From contig OZ234501.1 in the NCBI GenBank assembly GCA_965153455.1, positions 10,168,001 through 10,232,000 of the forward strand: 64,000 nt of DNA. The letters are read 5' to 3'. Below are positions 12,135 to 25,489 of the stretch, in pieces. The position numbers and the translations under genes are program-made. Within the stretch, counting starts at the first letter, position 1. Each line of letters begins with the position of its first letter. This DNA is from Sphagnum compactum. Lineage: Eukaryota; Bryophyta; Sphagnopsida; Sphagnales. The notes beneath the pieces were generated by a model that worked only from the letters and a program-made list of their open reading frames with translations, did not search any database and had not been told where the DNA came from.

Positions 12135-12665
12135 ATTCTGTTTATGTGTCTGTCTGCTGATAGGTGCTTCTACCTGTAGTCCTACAAGTTTTGCCCTAAT
12201 GATTTATGATGTCAGAAGACATCATGTTGTTTGTTGTTGAGGTAGTTAACAATGTCTGCAGAATAAACTAACACCACGAATCTAACAACAATCATGTTCA
12301 AACACAAAACAAATACTTGACACCACAAAGAACTAAAAAATTCTTGTTGAATCCCGCAAGCAACCAACAACACAAACACCAACACATTCTTGTTGGTTAA
12401 CAAAATTTTAGGTCACATTTTAGAACATTGTAGAAGTACAAAACATTGTGTTTTCTTGTTGATGGAATCATAAAACGACAACACAAAAGCTTCACATATA
12501 TTTGTTCAATCACAAAAACATCACACATTTCTATTGAACCAAATAGCAATAAAAATGGGATGTGCTAGTTATGTCAAACTACTACAATCAGCATGATGGC
12601 TACAAGAGATCAATAATCAAAGGTGCAAGAATAATTAGTAAGCAATCAAGATTTTGATAACAACA

Positions 12666-13453
12666 ATGGGGATTTTTAGAAGGGGATTCTTGATGGGGCA
12701 TTATGCATTTGTGGTTGTTGGATTGTTTTCGGGAGCAATTGTCGTGTTGTTGATGGCTAGTGTTGTGCATGGCAAAATAGGCATTCCTCCGAATTTGCCA
12801 TTACAATACCAAGGTAGTGGCAACACATTACAAACACTTCTTAACTTGTCATGGCCTGCAGCCCAAGGTGTTGGATCCACATTCACTTTCTTTGCTCCTG
12901 CAAACTCTGCCGTCAAGGTTCAACTCTGTAAACACCAACAAGCACATTCAAAACCATACAAAATTGTCAATCGAATCTAGTTGCATCATGTTGCACTAAT
13001 CAATCAATCATCATACAATTTTGTGACAATTAATGTTAAATTCACGAATTCCTCAAACTATCATCAATAGATCTATATGTTTTCCATCACAATTTTATTT
13101 TGAGATTCTTGCAAAGTTTTGTGTGGGCAATCAATGTTACGACGTTTTTTTGTATGAACAACAGAAATACCCATGCTTGTTTGATCAAAAAGAAAAAAAC
13201 TCCAAAGACGTAGCTACAGCTACAAATGTTTTGCAATACCACATCATTCCTGGGAAAGCTTTCACGTACCTCGAGTTGCATGACATTGCAATCTCAAGCA
13301 ACTACATGTCCTCTACTGCACTAAATGGCAAAAAGTTATATATCACGGGAGCGGGCACCAAAATCAATGGTTACTCTACTATCAATCACCCAGACATTGG
13401 AGCTTTGGAGACTCAAACCATTCATGGCATTAGTTCTCTTCTTGCTCCTCCTG
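12666..13453 (+). CDS. Fasciclin (FAS1) domain secreted protein
   Basis: Two exons are clear: 12666-12917 and 13165 to about 13453. The product starts MGIFRRGFLMGHYA followed by a long hydrophobic stretch (residues about 12-38), a signal peptide or anchor. A single FAS1 domain follows. Its first conserved box is FTFFAPANSAV, and exon 2 carries the YH motif in NVLQYHIIPGKAF, NGKKLYITG, and the terminal box TIHGISSLLAPPG. FAS1 proteins act at the cell surface or wall as adhesion proteins. The start is the first ATG in frame; the upstream frame has only a TTG. The 3' end is uncertain. The frame stays open to 13578, but a GT at 13454 could be a donor leading to a block near 14262 (after TTTCTAG) that reads CGPVAPVIKGIGNST. 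Base composition is AT-rich like the surrounding desert, so decay is possible. Confidence 0.75.
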
Positions 13454-13579
13454 GTCTCGTTGTAACTAATTCCTTCCTTCTCCACCTAATCAAGCAAGTT
13501 TTGATATCATTCTTTCTTTTTTCCTCTCTTGTTCTTTTACAACCTATATGGTGCAATATACCAATACTTGCCTTTTAAA

Positions 13580-16500
13580 TCTTTTGTCTTGTTTTCTCAT
13601 CCTCTAATCTTCCAACAACTTTACAACATGTTCATAATCATATTTAATGACCTCCTATAGTCTTTGATGCAACAATTATCAAATGGCACCACTAATTCTA
13701 CATACCATAACCAAAAAGAAAAAAATAAATAAAATCAAAATTTTCTAAAATTTTGAAATCGTTTTTATTTCCATGATCTACTATGATATTGTCATATGAA
13801 AGAGAAATTTTTCAAAGTGGTTACAATGATAGTTATAATGATTTTCAACATGTCAACTTCATATTTTCATGAAAAATTGCTTCATTATTTTGAGGTTTAT
13901 TCAATGATGAAATTGACTTTGGCATAAGGTATATGCAATTGCATGAATAATAGGTTTTGCATAAAATTGTAGATATCATTCAACAAGGAGATCCCAAAAC
14001 ATCCATGATGAATTTTTTCATAAAAATTATTATTTCAAAAAAATTATGTTGTTCCTTTCTTTTTTTGATAAAGTGTTTATGTTGTTGATAAATCGTGGTG
14101 ATCAAAAAGATTTTTTCATGGAGTTTTAAAAGTAGGATGGAATTTTTTTGATTGGAAACTGTTGTTTAATTAATTTATTGTTTAAATTTGAGTTTTTGAG
14201 AAAATTATTGAAACAAAAGCCTAGATTTGATATCAACTAGTGGGGTGTTTGTTCTTTCTAGATTGAATGTGGACCTGTAGCTCCTGTGATTAAAGGTATC
14301 GGAAATTCCACAAGTGCTGCATACACAACTTGTAATGTATCCAACAACATCTCACTAATATTTTGCATAAATCTATCTTTAAGTGCTTGGAATAAGTATT
14401 TTTATAGTCCAATATCATGTAAGTAGATGTCATTTGAATTGATTCAACAAACTATGTACCGAGTTTGTCCATGAATTCAAAAGATTTATCTTTGGGATTC
14501 CACTAAATTGCATGAGGAGATGTTTAGGTTTTCAAACTCTTTGTTGGGGGTGTTGGGGTGGTGGATGGTTATTTAGTGTCAAGAGATGCAATGAAATTGA
14601 GGTTTGTGGACATTGGCATTCCATTATTGAGTTGGGTAGTCAATCTTTTTTTCTTTTAGAAATTAACCATCACCATCTTTTTATTACAACATTTTTATCA
14701 ACTAAACATAATCATCAATAACTTTTAAACTTGTTGAAGGTGAAGTGTAATGGGTTGAGTTGCATGTGCAAACACATAATGCAAAACAAAAACATTATTT
14801 TGAAAAGTGAAGAAAAATCAAATGTTGATAACACAACAAAACAAAATTCAATTACATTATTAACTTCAATTACAAATTTGTGGAGTTCAACTTTTTGAAA
14901 CAACTTTCAATTTCCATTAAAAATTTGTTGATCAATTGATTTGAAAGATACAATCAATAATTTTTCTTTATGCATATCACAGTTGTTTGTCCCAAATTTG
15001 AAATGTTTGGTTCTTGTTTTACAATACACATGATTGCTTTAAATTCAACATAATCATTTTTAAATAGTCTATAAATGAAATAATACACGAACGATCATGC
15101 AAGGACCTTAATGACCATAATGGAATCAATTAAGGAAATAACATCCACTATTCAATTTTGAAAATTTTCAACTTTGAACTTGAAAGAATCATTATGGGTT
15201 TGAGTCATTTTCATTGTCTGCCAATCTTCTCTCTTCATTGTAAAATGCATATTAGTTATTCTCATTTTTTATTATTCTACTCTCATGTATGAAATTTGTT
15301 TTAATTTTTTTTCATTCATGATCAATCTAAACTCTTTCAATCAAAGTTATTCAATTTTCCACTTGCATGCACATGTTGTGTGAACAATTTGCCATTGTTT
15401 TGGAAATTTGTCATAAATCTTACAACACACAAAGCAATGTTCAAAAATCAATAAATTCATTCACTTTATACATTAAACAAGTGCACCATGTTTAAAATTC
15501 AAATCAATGACCAAGGGAAGTGAGAACGACAATAAGAGAGAAAAGACATGTGGGTTTGAAGAAAGCCCAAGTTCAACACATCACAAGAACCAAGTACAAA
15601 AGCTTGACTAGAATGATGTTTATTTACTTCCATGGTAGAAACTTGATTACAATAAGTGATATACTTGTCTTGACTCTCAAATTGGCATGAAATCTCATTG
15701 CAATTTGACTTCATAAAATAAACAAAACACATGTGATGTTGTGACCCTAGCCTTGGGTTTGAATTCTACTGAAAATACAATAATTTGTTCTCATTGCTTG
15801 AACAAAAAGAATACTTGATTTGTCCATCATTTTCATCGTATGCAAAAGTGTCATCCATTAAATGAATTGATGAATGCATCATTTATACATTTATTTATTT
15901 ATTGTAACCATGGTTATCACCATTTGAAAAGTGTGTGAAATATATTACATTGTTGAACTTTTTTTCAAAAAAATTATGTACTAGTTTTAAATATATCAAG
16001 TGCTTTGTCCACATACAAGAAAAAGGTCAATCAATTTTAAATTTCAATGTGTACAAATGAGGTTCACAAGTCAAGTATGTTTCTTATTGTACCTACAAGT
16101 CATGTTCAACAAATGTGGTTGAAATAATTAATTTCTTGAAAAAAAGGTTCTAGTAACACCAATTTGAATATTTCTATATATATATAAGTATGTTAAGTCC
16201 ACCAATAAGTTTTCAAAGTTATTTTGTGTTTTGAAGTAGGTTCAATTCTTTAAAATTTCAATGAATTATTATTATTATTTTTTGCTTTTTAACTAGCCCT
16301 CTTAAGAATTAATGCCAAAAATGAGTAGTAGGTACATTCTATAACTTAATCAATATTATGTGCTAGAAAAAAAACCTCACATTTAAAAAAAAAAAATACA
16401 AGTTGAAAATTTGTTACTTGGTGCAATTAACAGTAGGAGACCATGAACAAATATGGAGGGGTGCACCAAACATTGAAATTAAATGGTGAATTTTTAAAAA

Positions 16501-18250
16501 AAATTTGGATGTCTGCTTAACATTCAACATACACAAAATTTGTATATAAGGTGAGAAATAATAATAATCCATAATCTAAACCACATAAATTTGATCGAAG
16601 CATGAATTTTGTATGTTAATTTAACGTGTAAGTATGAAGTCATGCTAGATGTTATTTGACCTAACAATCATTGTAAAGGTCATCAATTTGTTTAAATATT
16701 CAACAATTATATATGTGGACATTTTGAGCCTAACCTTAAAGAGACTTGCATGAAATGCATTGTTCCTATTATAATGGTTTAAAAGTGATCATTTCCAAGT
16801 AAAAATCAATGTTTTTTTAGGAATTTATGTTTGTAGTTAAAGTGGTGATCATTCATTGGAAGATGTAGAAAAAATGATGATCATCTTTAAAAGGATTTGT
16901 GAAATCTAACTATAAACGAAAAAATAAAAACACAAATCTTTAATCATCTTTCCATATGTTGATTACACAATGAAAACCGCATATATGAGTTTGGTGATTT
17001 TTTAATTTTATTTCATTTTCATTTATAGTGATTGAAAACCTCCAAAATCATGTTTTCAAATTTTTATTTCACATTTTGATGATATATTGCCATAAAATAA
17101 GTTGCTTCATGGGATTTGTTATAAGGTGGAAATTTATTTAAGCACTCTCAGTTGCCGAATTAAAAACTCATGTTATACATATCAACCCATCAAAAATCTT
17201 GAACCCTTATTGAAAATGCCTCAATTAAACCCATGATACCTATATATTCACGGACTATTATTGTTTAATGAAATGGTCTTTCATAAGGAGGATGTTTTTT
17301 TCTAAGCACATATCATGACTTGTTAGGTTAGGGTTAAACAACACATAATATATTAATCGTAAAATAATGTGAACATGGTTATTAACAATCCACATGAGAT
17401 GTATATGTGGATGTATATACATTATGTTTTGTTTTGGTGTTCATTCATTGTTGTAAAGTCACATAAGGTTTTGGGATCAAAACTCAAAACACATCAATGG
17501 ATGAACTTTTTTGTCAAGTTCACCACATTGCTTTGTTCATTGAGATCCTAATGAAGCAAATTTTTTTAAAAAAAGCAAAAAATATTTATTAAATTCCTTC
17601 CAAATTATATGATTGTTAGTATTCAATGTGTCCATAATAAAGGGTCTCAAAAAAAATCAAATATTCATTGTTTATTGACCTAGAACACAATCAAAATAAC
17701 AATTAATGAAGATAAAATACAAAAACCACACTTAAATAACAAATCGATATCGATATCTAGTCCTCGACGTTTATTGCTTTGCAACACACCCTTTTCCACA
17801 ATTTTACCTTCATACATGCAAATTCATCAAGAAAGACATTTCCTTAATTTTTATCAAAAGAAAATTATATGTATGAAAACATTCAATTTAATTTTTTTTT
17901 AAAAAACCTTCTAAAATGTAAAATAATCAAACCCTAAATCACATTCCACCTTGGAAAGGTTGGAAAGGAAAGCTTTAAAATGATTTATTTCATGGCATGA
18001 TGATGGCCTTTTAATTCACCTCACTCATTTATTATTGTTGTTATCCCTATTAATTTTATTTTTATCATGGGGGAAAAAATACCACATGGCCTTTAGATAC
18101 AAAATTTTAAAAAAAAAAAAAACTAGGGGTTTTTTATTATTAAAAAAAACCTAATATATGTAAAAGAAAAGAACCATTTGGCACCAATGGGTAGGTACAT
18201 AAAAGAAGAGTAAAAAACATGGGGCAAGAAAAGAAATAGCAATGTAAGTA
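13580..18250. other. AT-rich intergenic desert
   Basis: About 4.7 kb of AT-rich DNA with many A and T runs and only short ORFs. Apart from a possible last fasciclin exon near 14262-14390 I see no gene, no clear transposase motif and no tandem array. The ORFs at 14512-14721, 15499-15732 and 17369-17551 look like chance open frames. Confidence 0.5.
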
Positions 18251-18289
18251 AAAGAAATGAACCATTTTGGGTATTGATTAGGAAGGACG

Positions 18290-18579
18290 GGTTCCAACCC
18301 TTTTCCCCCCTTGTTTCCGTCCCCTTCCCATGTGGACGACCCGACCCGACCCGGCCGTGGTCCCAGCCGACGGCAGTCCGAGCCCCCTTGTGTCCGGGAG
18401 CCTCGAGCTCTCTTCTCGCTCTTCGCTCGTTGCATCCCGATTTCCATCTCCGAAATGCTCGCGGAATTTGCATTTGTGTGTTGCAAGTTCTGGTTCACAG
18501 AATTCGATTTTATCCAAAACAAAAAAAATTGTGAAACTGTGTGAAGAATCTTCCGTTTTCCTTGTGTACAGAGAGAGAC

Positions 18580-18619
<40 letters not shown>

Positions 18620-18640
18620 GGAGAGGGCCCACGCAAGTGT
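18290..18640. promoter_or_regulatory. GC-rich upstream region or leader of the BTB gene, with GA tract
   Basis: Composition changes sharply from AT-rich to CG-rich, including CGACCCGACCCGACCCGG near 18338-18356. A GAGA tract of about 50 bp follows at 18571-18620. This sits about 0.25-0.55 kb before the BTB start codon and is most likely core promoter or 5' leader. Confidence 0.5.
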
Positions 18641-18864
18641 GATGGGTGAGGTTGTGCTTGTTGTCTGGCTTGTGGGGATGTTTCCAGGCGACCTAAAGAA
18701 TGCCTGTCATGACGCTTCCGTAGAGTGAGGAGGTGAAGAAGAAGAAGAAGAAGCTGAAGGAGTTGAAGAAGCTGAAATGGGTTGTTGTTGGGTATAGCCA
18801 ATTGTGTTTGTTGTTGGGTGGTGGCGGGATAAGGGACAAACAGAGAGAGACACAGAGAGAAAGG

Positions 18865-21525
18865 ATGTTGAACTTTGAGTTTGCTTTTGATAATCCTGTC
18901 TTCTCCGACCGCATTTTGAACTTGGAATTGATTCCCAGTGCACAAGCACCTCCTTCTGCATCATCATCATCATCGTCATCGTCATCATCGTCACAGGTGC
19001 CTGTTCCACTGATCTTCTACAGTTCTGTTTTTATTTTTGTGTTTAGAAGTTCTAGAGAGTACTGCGATGGAGTGAAAATGGAAGTTGAATAGAAGCCCAG
19101 AAACATCAGTTAGACCTGTCAGGAAACTTTTGACCTAATTTTTTTGCTGTTTTGCTGCTTCCAGAAAAGAGTCAATGTGTGTTGCAGGAAATCTTTTTGT
19201 AGTCTTTTGTTGCAGGAACATCGTGATGATTGATGATGATGATGATGATGTGTGTGTGTATGTGTGTGTGTGTGTGTTTTTTCTTTTTTGGGCTTGAGAA
19301 TGCAGGTGACACGGGGAGGAAGCAACAATGGAGAGGAAAATGTGGACCAAATGGTGGTGGCTGCTGCTGCACAGAAGCCAGTGATAGAGAAGGTTCATGT
19401 GAGCTCAGTCATTCTTGCAGCGCACTCTGATTATTTCATGCGCCTTTTCTCCAATGGCATGATTGAGTCAAATTCCGAATCTGCCACTGTCCAGGTTACT
19501 GAAGAAGGTGAAGATCTCTAGCACTTTTTCTTTTTTTCTGAAATTGAAAAAAATAAAAGATCCAATTTTTCCTTCTCTGTTGTCATTATTGGCTGGCTGG
19601 CTGGCTGGCTGGATCCTCACACAATTTTCTATCTCTGTTTTTGCGGTGTTCAGATCACTGGATTAGGGATTGCAGAAACATAAATTCTTTTTCAAGAAAC
19701 CCTTTGTACAGTCCTGATTAATCCTGCAGCCAGAAAGATGATCAATGCAAATGGGAAAACTGTGTTGGGTTGGGTGGTTTGAATCACTGCTGCTCTTATG
19801 GAATTTTAGTAGATCCGGAATCTCTGAGATCTTTTGTGTACTTGTGAGCATTGCCTGTGGTTTCATCATGTCCTGCAGAGAAGGTGGGAATCCAGGAGCT
19901 GATACGCTATATGTACACGGGCCGATTGGGGGAACCGATTGATGCAGAGGCTACAATCACACTCCTTTGCTTGGCAGATCGCTTTGCAATCTCTTCCTGT
20001 ATGGAGCCCTTGGCAAAAGTGTTGAAGCGGTTCCCGAGCACTCTCAATGACTGTTTGCTTCTGTTAGGGTTGCCGGAATCTCTGAAATCTGATCGTGCTG
20101 TGCAACCAGTCGTGGAGCACTGTCGCACCTACCTTGCCCAGCAGTTTCAGGCATGAATTCCCCTCACACATCCGCCGATTTCTTCTCCAGTTCAGCTTTT
20201 GGTTTGTTGCTCACAATACCCTTTCGTACTGTTTCTGCACTTGTAGTCTTTCCTGGCTATTCTTAGTGATCTTATTTGCAAAGGCAAAATTCCTCGAGAA
20301 AGAACTTGTGGTGTTTAGTATTCAGAGTCAGGTAAAAGTTCTTTTGTTTCTGTGAAATGGACATTGGATATATCTCTGTGATTTTAGTCCAGTCCTGTGT
20401 TGCTCATGTTTGTTTCAGGACATTGCAATGAAGAAAGGAGACTTTCTGTCCCTCTCCATCGAGGGTGTCAAGGTGGTTCTTGATAGTGACGCCCTCATGG
20501 TTACGTACGAGGAAGAAGTGTTTCAGATTGTGCTCGATTGGCTGGAAGTGAACTGTCGTACAGCAGAGCAGAAACAAGAAGTAGCAGTAGAGGTTGTGGA
20601 GGTGATCCGGTTCCCTTGGATGACGGGTGACTTTCTCATCGATGTTGTTTCTACGAACCCGCATATGCAGAGTGAGGCATGCCAGGTGAGGTTTTTTCAA
20701 TGGATTATTGTTGTTTTTCTTGGCAAAGTCTACGAATCCACACGTGCCTTGACAACCTGATGGACACCTGTGCATACACTGAGCAATCAGGTTGCAACTA
20801 TTGTCAGGGTCTGGTGGATGTCTGTGGCACACTGATGTGTCGTGATGGTAATAATCACACCCACCCACTTGACAAGTTGTTGAATTCTTTCTCTGCAGGC
20901 GCTTGTGATGGAGGCCCTGAAATTCAAGAGCTACACACACTCACGCCAGCAGCAGATGCTGTGGAAGAAGACAAACCACAATCGGTACAGGCCCCGCAAC
21001 AACACAATCCTGGAGAACTTTTGGGGAAACTCAAAGACATTCCAGGTGAAGCATCCTGATGGCAGCTGCCAAGTATTTTTCGAGTTCCCCCTTGAGCTGG
21101 TAATCTGTACAGGCCAGAGCTTTCAGTCTCGCACTTTCCACCTGTGTGACCAATACACATTCTATCTCGAAGCTTACCACAGCCAAGTCAAGACTAGCTA
21201 CAACCAGCAGCTGACGTGCTTTATCAACCTGGTGCTGGTGCCCTCTTGCGAATCTCCCTGGAAACTGCCTGACAGGAGGTTTGTGGAATACACAGTAGCA
21301 ATGAAGCGAGATTACTCACAAAACTATGACACCAAAACAAGTGGATCCTTTGATCTGAAGGTGTCTGAAGCTACAGGGACATGCATTGTGTTCTCCGACT
21401 TTTTCTCTGGCTGGTTCATTGAGCGGGGCTTCAACTTCCCACGGTGGAACCTCACCATCAACGGACCAGTGTTCCTTAGAGTTGATCTGCAGCTCAAGAC
21501 AGAGGACAACTTCACTTGCGATTAG
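18865..21525 (+). CDS. BTB/POZ-BACK protein, LRB/POB1-like
   Basis: Five exons join in phase: 18865-18996, 19306-19507, 19879-20150, 20419-20685 and 20899-21525 (500 codons, 499 residues). The N-terminus FEFAFDNPVFSDRILNLEL matches the opening of plant LRB/POB1 proteins and is followed by a polymorphic-looking Ser run. The BTB fold spans roughly residues 70-165, with VSSVILAAHSDYFMRLFSNG and ELIRYMYTGRL. A BACK domain follows (about 185-290), then a C-terminal domain with aromatic-rich beta-like sequence. LRB proteins are adaptors for CUL3 ubiquitin ligases, acting in the nucleus in light and hormone signalling; that role here is inference. The intron after residue 202 begins with GC rather than GT (CAG|GCATGA at 20151). 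The C-terminal half looks more diverged from LRB than the N-terminus. Confidence 0.88.
19206..19280. repeat. GAT then GT microsatellite in the first intron of the BTB gene
   Basis: A GATGATGAT run passes into a TGTGTGTG run, then a T-rich tract just before the exon at 19306. It may supply the pyrimidine-rich part of the acceptor. Confidence 0.85.
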
Positions 21526-24500
21526 CTGAAGAAAAACCCTGCACTGTCTGTCTCTCCTGGGCTGAACTTCCCACAGCCCCATTTGTTGAAGAAGCCTGAT
21601 GCTGTCATCTCCCGATGCCATCTCTAAACAAGATATCTATGAGAGACAAATTCCACAAGAGACAAAATTGTAAAAGGTGAGCTGAAACTCAGCATTGCTT
21701 CATGCCCCCTGGAACACCTGAACAATGGTGGGCAGTGAAAGACTGCAAGCTTTTCATTCATTGAATGTGATTATTATGTATTTGAGAAGATGGGTGAGTT
21801 TCAATAATTTATGGATTTAATCTGTTGTGAGGAACATCTGTGAAGAAATTGTTTGCATGTCAATGTAGGTAAACCACCAAGACATATTACAAACTCTCTC
21901 AATTTAGTCTTTTGTTGTCAGGTTTGATACTCTACTGCATTTGCAGTAGTTCTATTTATAAAATTGGGTACGGGATGCCAATTCATTTTCCCAAATATCT
22001 GTGCATTGTGGCTGGCTGATCGATTCTGAGAATTCTGAGGTAACTGTATGAAGTGGCTGTCTGAAGGGTTGTGAAGAAGCAGCTTATATGGGCTTTTGAT
22101 TGTTTATTGCCTAGGTGTCAAGATAAGCATGCACCTGGCAGCATAGATGGATGATTCAACTAGCATCAAGAGTTTCAAGGTGGATGGACTCAGCTGCGAA
22201 AGAACACTGATTTTCCCATGTTAACCGCGATCCCGCAAAAAATCATCTCAAAGTTGGGTCCAGGCAACAGGTTCTAAACAGTGGACATTGGTATGCCGCA
22301 TGTAAGTGTGCACGGTTATTACATTTGTGGGCACACCTGTCTGGAACTTTTTTGGCAAAGGGAGTTCTCTAATGCGATTGTAAAGAAAGATTCACCATTT
22401 CATGTTAAGTAGGATTGACAAAAAGGACTGAAAATGGAGTGAACTTCACATGGGTGTCTATGATGTCATCGTGTTGCTTCAACTATTGTAAGTTTAGGGT
22501 TTAGGGTTGCAATTCCAGATTGAAAAAGCTTTGGATGCGCTTTCCATAATTTATTGAGGTTTAAAGTTTTGCTTGTTCTCTCTTGAGTGACCACGATCAA
22601 AAAAAAAAAAAACGGAAGAATTGGGTCATTTTTTTTCTTGACTCTTTTTTCCTTTTCTCTTTTGCAGAGCTTATTAGGACCCGAGTGAGGAAAGTAGAAA
22701 ATATTAAGAATTGTGCTATATTGTGGGAAGGAAATTTTTGGCTCTTGAAATATGGGAACCCAATATAGAATATGCCAATATGGTCAGTGGATATATCAAT
22801 GGAACTGTGGTATTTAGATTGATGCTAGCTCTGGTATTGAGAACCTGACCAGATTGGTATGATATATAACCTTGTTGTCATATATTTTATTATTGATTTT
22901 TTTATTATTACCCCATGTGGTGGTCAATTGATAGCTAACAAAATCTTCTGATCATTTTTTTGTTTTGGGGTCAATTTTGTGTTGTAGCCAAAAGTGGCAA
23001 TGACCCATAAGAAGGTTTAGCCAAATTTGGTTACAAAGCTAAATATTAAAGTAGAATTTTTTAAATGTCCTTATGTAATTTTTCGCTGACCTACTTCCCA
23101 CCATGTATAGAAAAATCTGGAAAAAAATTCTTAAATTTTAGTCGAATTCTGGCTATTAGAACTTCTCAAAAAAAGTACATGATTTTAGAACTTTTAAAGT
23201 TTTAATTTATTTATTTTCAGTTGTGAGTACCATAGTACCTTGGTGGCTTTGGCACAAATTTCATTATTTTAAAAAGGCTAAAATAATTTAATTACTTTTT
23301 TTTAAGGGGTTTTTTTTTGCTTTGGGAAGGAAAGTGAAGAATCTTTGGAAATATTTAAGAATATCAAATTTTTGATGTAGAATTTTCAAAATTAATTAGA
23401 TATTTGATAAACTCGTGTTAAATTAACTACCTATGTACTACAATACTTAAGGACCCATTTGCACTTAATTAAAAATCTATGGTAATTCAAGGTTATAGAT
23501 TCTATTTTTTTCAAATTCATATATGGAATGTTAACTAACACTCAAAATGAGATGACATCTTCATTGGCATCAAATGTTAACTAGTGTTGGATGGTTCTCA
23601 CATTTTCGTGAGAATTGGCAATTCTCGTTTTTTCTCACTCAAAGAGTTGTAAAAACTATTTTGATTCTTTTATTTTTGAAAAGTTTTATGAGAACCGTTT
23701 GAGATATTAAAAAAATTATTTTTTAAAGTTTAAATTGATTTTCAAGTTATTAGTTCTCACAAATGTAAGAACAAACTAGTTATTAAATTCAATCTCATCA
23801 AACAATGAGGTGTGCAATGTGCATAGTTAGCATTATGATTTGTCTCGTATTATTTGTCTAAAAGTGTGGGTGTGGGCATGTATTGTACGCAGGTGAGCGA
23901 AGGAGAAGTCTTTCTAATATTCATGTGTTAGAACCATTGCATTGAGAACACTTACAACAATGTCAATCAAAGTGATAGATTGAACTTTGGGATGCATTCA
24001 CATTGTGATAAAACCAAAAGGGTGGGTATCAATTCAAGTATCATTCTAGTTGATACTTTGTAAGTTTTATTGGAGATAATTAAGCCTAAAAGAAATTGAC
24101 CCAATTTTGGATTTTTAATTCAATATCTAGCTAATATTGGCATTGACTTGGTGGTGTTAGGCTCGATGTTTCCTAACATTACATCTTGAAAAAAATGAAA
24201 TTTTCAAGAGAAAAAATTTGGTGTTACATAAAATGGGCCAAAATGAACTTGTAATTTGATAGAAAGTTATGACAGCTTCCGTCTTTCACCTCTAAAATGG
24301 TAGACATCACACTTGCAAAAGGAAAGGGTATAAAAGGAGCAAAAAGCTTGTGCAAAACCAAAAACATCAAAATAGATGAGTGATAAATGTTTGTTCAAAG
24401 CATGAAACATCACACAAGCTCATGCAAGTAGAAAAGTTTGAGGAGTTCATAATAAAGAAATTGCAAGGAATCCAAGCATCGAAGTTCGAAGATTTCTATA

Positions 24501-25480
24501 ATTTTATAAAGGTGAACACAATACATAACTTGAATGGAGTTGTTTGGCACCATGATCATCGATTTTAACTACACCAAAGATTCATAAGACCGTAAGTTCA
24601 CCCTTTTGATTGCCTTTGTTCTACTGTAGGTTTTCATGCATCAAAATCTATTACATGATTTCAATTGTTCCAAACTCTTGAATTGATGTTGTTTTCACTA
24701 CTACATACCTTTGCAATTGCTTCCATCTTCAACTTCAAACCTCATTAATTGTATTATCTTCAACTATGGTTAATTTCTTGAATTACTCATGTTTTCAATT
24801 GCTACTAAACCTACAAAAACCTTCAAACAATTATAAAATTTTGAATAATTCAAGTTTGTTCAAGAGGATTAAATGATGATTATGCTACATAAAACAATAA
24901 AAACAAGGGGAAAAAAGAAAGCATAATCAAAGTGGAAATGTTCTAAATTCACGAGCATCCTTGGAAATATAGTCCACAAAACCTATGGACTATGGAATGG
25001 TGGTTACTTCATTCGGTCCATCTGACACATTGTTCACGTTCCAGATCATCGATTTAAAGCATAAATTATTAAAATTCGAAATAGTGATGAACAATTTTCA
25101 AAAATTGAAGATAAAATATGAGTAAGACATTTTGATAAAAGGAGGGATGAGATGGGATTTTTGGAATTTGGTGGATAGATAAATTAAAAAAAATCAAAAC
25201 TCGCGGTTGTGATAAATTCAAAGATTTGCCCAAAATTGATTTTTTCCCCTTTCAAAATTTCAATAACCCATACATTCACAACTTAGATCCTTTACTTTAA
25301 TCTTATTATTATTATTATATTTTAATATTTTAATACCATTGGATATCTATTCATCCCATCCATTTCAAAACCCCAATTGTTTTCCAAAAGAAAAAAATAC
25401 CTTCATTGGTTCTATGGAAAATGTATAAAACAGAATTTTAGTGCCCTAATTTAACTTAAAATATTGCCATGGGTAGGAAC
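21526..25480. other. 3' flank of the BTB gene, then AT-rich intergenic DNA
   Basis: The first kilobase is mixed sequence expected of a 3' UTR and terminator region. It contains a TTTAGGGTTTAGGGTT at about 22494. After 22.8 kb it becomes AT-rich with no gene-like frame. A TATAAAAGG at about 24330 followed by a short ORF (24380-24568) could be a relic promoter, but nothing downstream supports a gene. Confidence 0.4.
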
Positions 25481-25489
25481 CAATGGGAC

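Noticed and set aside
19119-19398. Minus-strand ORFs with His/Thr runs opposite the BTB gene
   Set aside because: They are translations of the GAT and GT microsatellites in an intron and have no independent support.
20751-20898. Extending the BTB coding frame through 20686-20898 without an intron
   Set aside because: The frame stops at TGA near 20760, while the GTGAGG donor and CTCTGCAG acceptor join the conserved ends in phase.
24320-24568. TATAAAAGG plus short ORF as a retrotransposon LTR and gag start
   Set aside because: No paired LTR, primer-binding site or pol motif could be found on either side.
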